From assembly GCF_030247185.1 (NCBI RefSeq), contig NC_080571.1:9342501-9406500 (forward strand): a stretch of DNA of 64,000 nt, given 5' to 3'. The position numbers were made by a program, and so were the translations under genes. Positions 63,951 through 64,000 of this stretch are shown in pieces; position 1 is the first letter of the stretch, and every line of letters begins with the position of its first letter. The notes below the pieces were generated by a model, which searched no databases, had not been told where the DNA came from, and was given only the letters and a program-made list of their open reading frames with translations. Origin of the DNA: Malaya genurostris (lineage: Eukaryota; Arthropoda; Insecta; Diptera; Culicidae).

Positions 63951-64000
63951 TCCCTTGATCATATTTCCGAAGGCATGCAGCAAAAATTATGTTGATATGT

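Overview
This is eukaryotic DNA, most likely from a mosquito (Culicidae, probably culicine). The host genes are small, intron-bearing insect families: gustatory receptors (GRs) and UPAR/Ly6 GPI-anchored proteins. The mobile elements fit the same assignment: a DD37E IS630-Tc1-mariner family described from mosquitoes, RNase H-bearing I-group LINEs, tRNA-derived SINEs and many short inverted-repeat elements. The species cannot be named from sequence alone. Identifiable mobile DNA fills well over a third of the window.

Layout. 1-2.5 kb: short tandem arrays with 75-77 bp periods and several hairpins. 2.5-9.4 kb: a hAT transposase gene split by a 5'-truncated I-group LINE (minus strand) with a 14-bp target-site duplication. 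9.4-17 kb: two UPAR/Ly6 genes (the first with a reading-frame break), SINEs and short repeats. 17-24 kb: a TA-flanked MITE, a dead DD37E element, duplicated AT-rich repeats and a mariner relic. 24.4-25.8 kb: GR gene 1 (plus). 26.4-28 kb: a 155-bp tandem array, then a 16-bp minisatellite into which two SINE types inserted. 29-30.1 kb: LINE ORF1 remains. 30.7-32.2 kb: GR gene 2 (minus). 32.4-39.3 kb: GR gene 3 (minus), whose last two exons appear to lie 4-6 kb from its first two because DD37E copies and other repeats sit in the introns. 40.0-46.05 kb: a full-length I-group LINE with a 13-bp target-site duplication and one frameshift. 47.3-49.2 kb: a DD37E-like transposase relic with a DD41D-type element inserted at a TA. 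50-50.97 kb: an internally deleted mariner. 51-52.5 kb: a LINE 3' fragment. 52.9-54.1 kb: GR gene 4 (minus), lacking visible 3' exons. 58.6-59.4 kb: a hAT MITE with a perfect 8-bp target duplication. 59.5-59.9 kb: a mariner relic. 60.1-61.7 kb: GR gene 5 (minus). 62.2-62.8 kb: a fold-back MITE. The window ends in another truncated DD37E copy.

How the genes relate. The five GRs form a chemoreceptor cluster. GRs 1 and 2 are close relatives on opposite strands, GRs 3 and 4 are close relatives on the same strand, and GR5 is more divergent. Where found, the 3' end follows one pattern: a 90-nt (30-codon) penultimate exon and a last exon of about 20 codons carrying the Y-x5-Q-F signature, all in phase 0. 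That regularity let me assign short terminal exons. I see no operon, CRISPR, prokaryotic gene or clearly novel molecular system. The most interesting material is nested transposition, the TE-expanded GR gene, and several precisely delimited nonautonomous elements.
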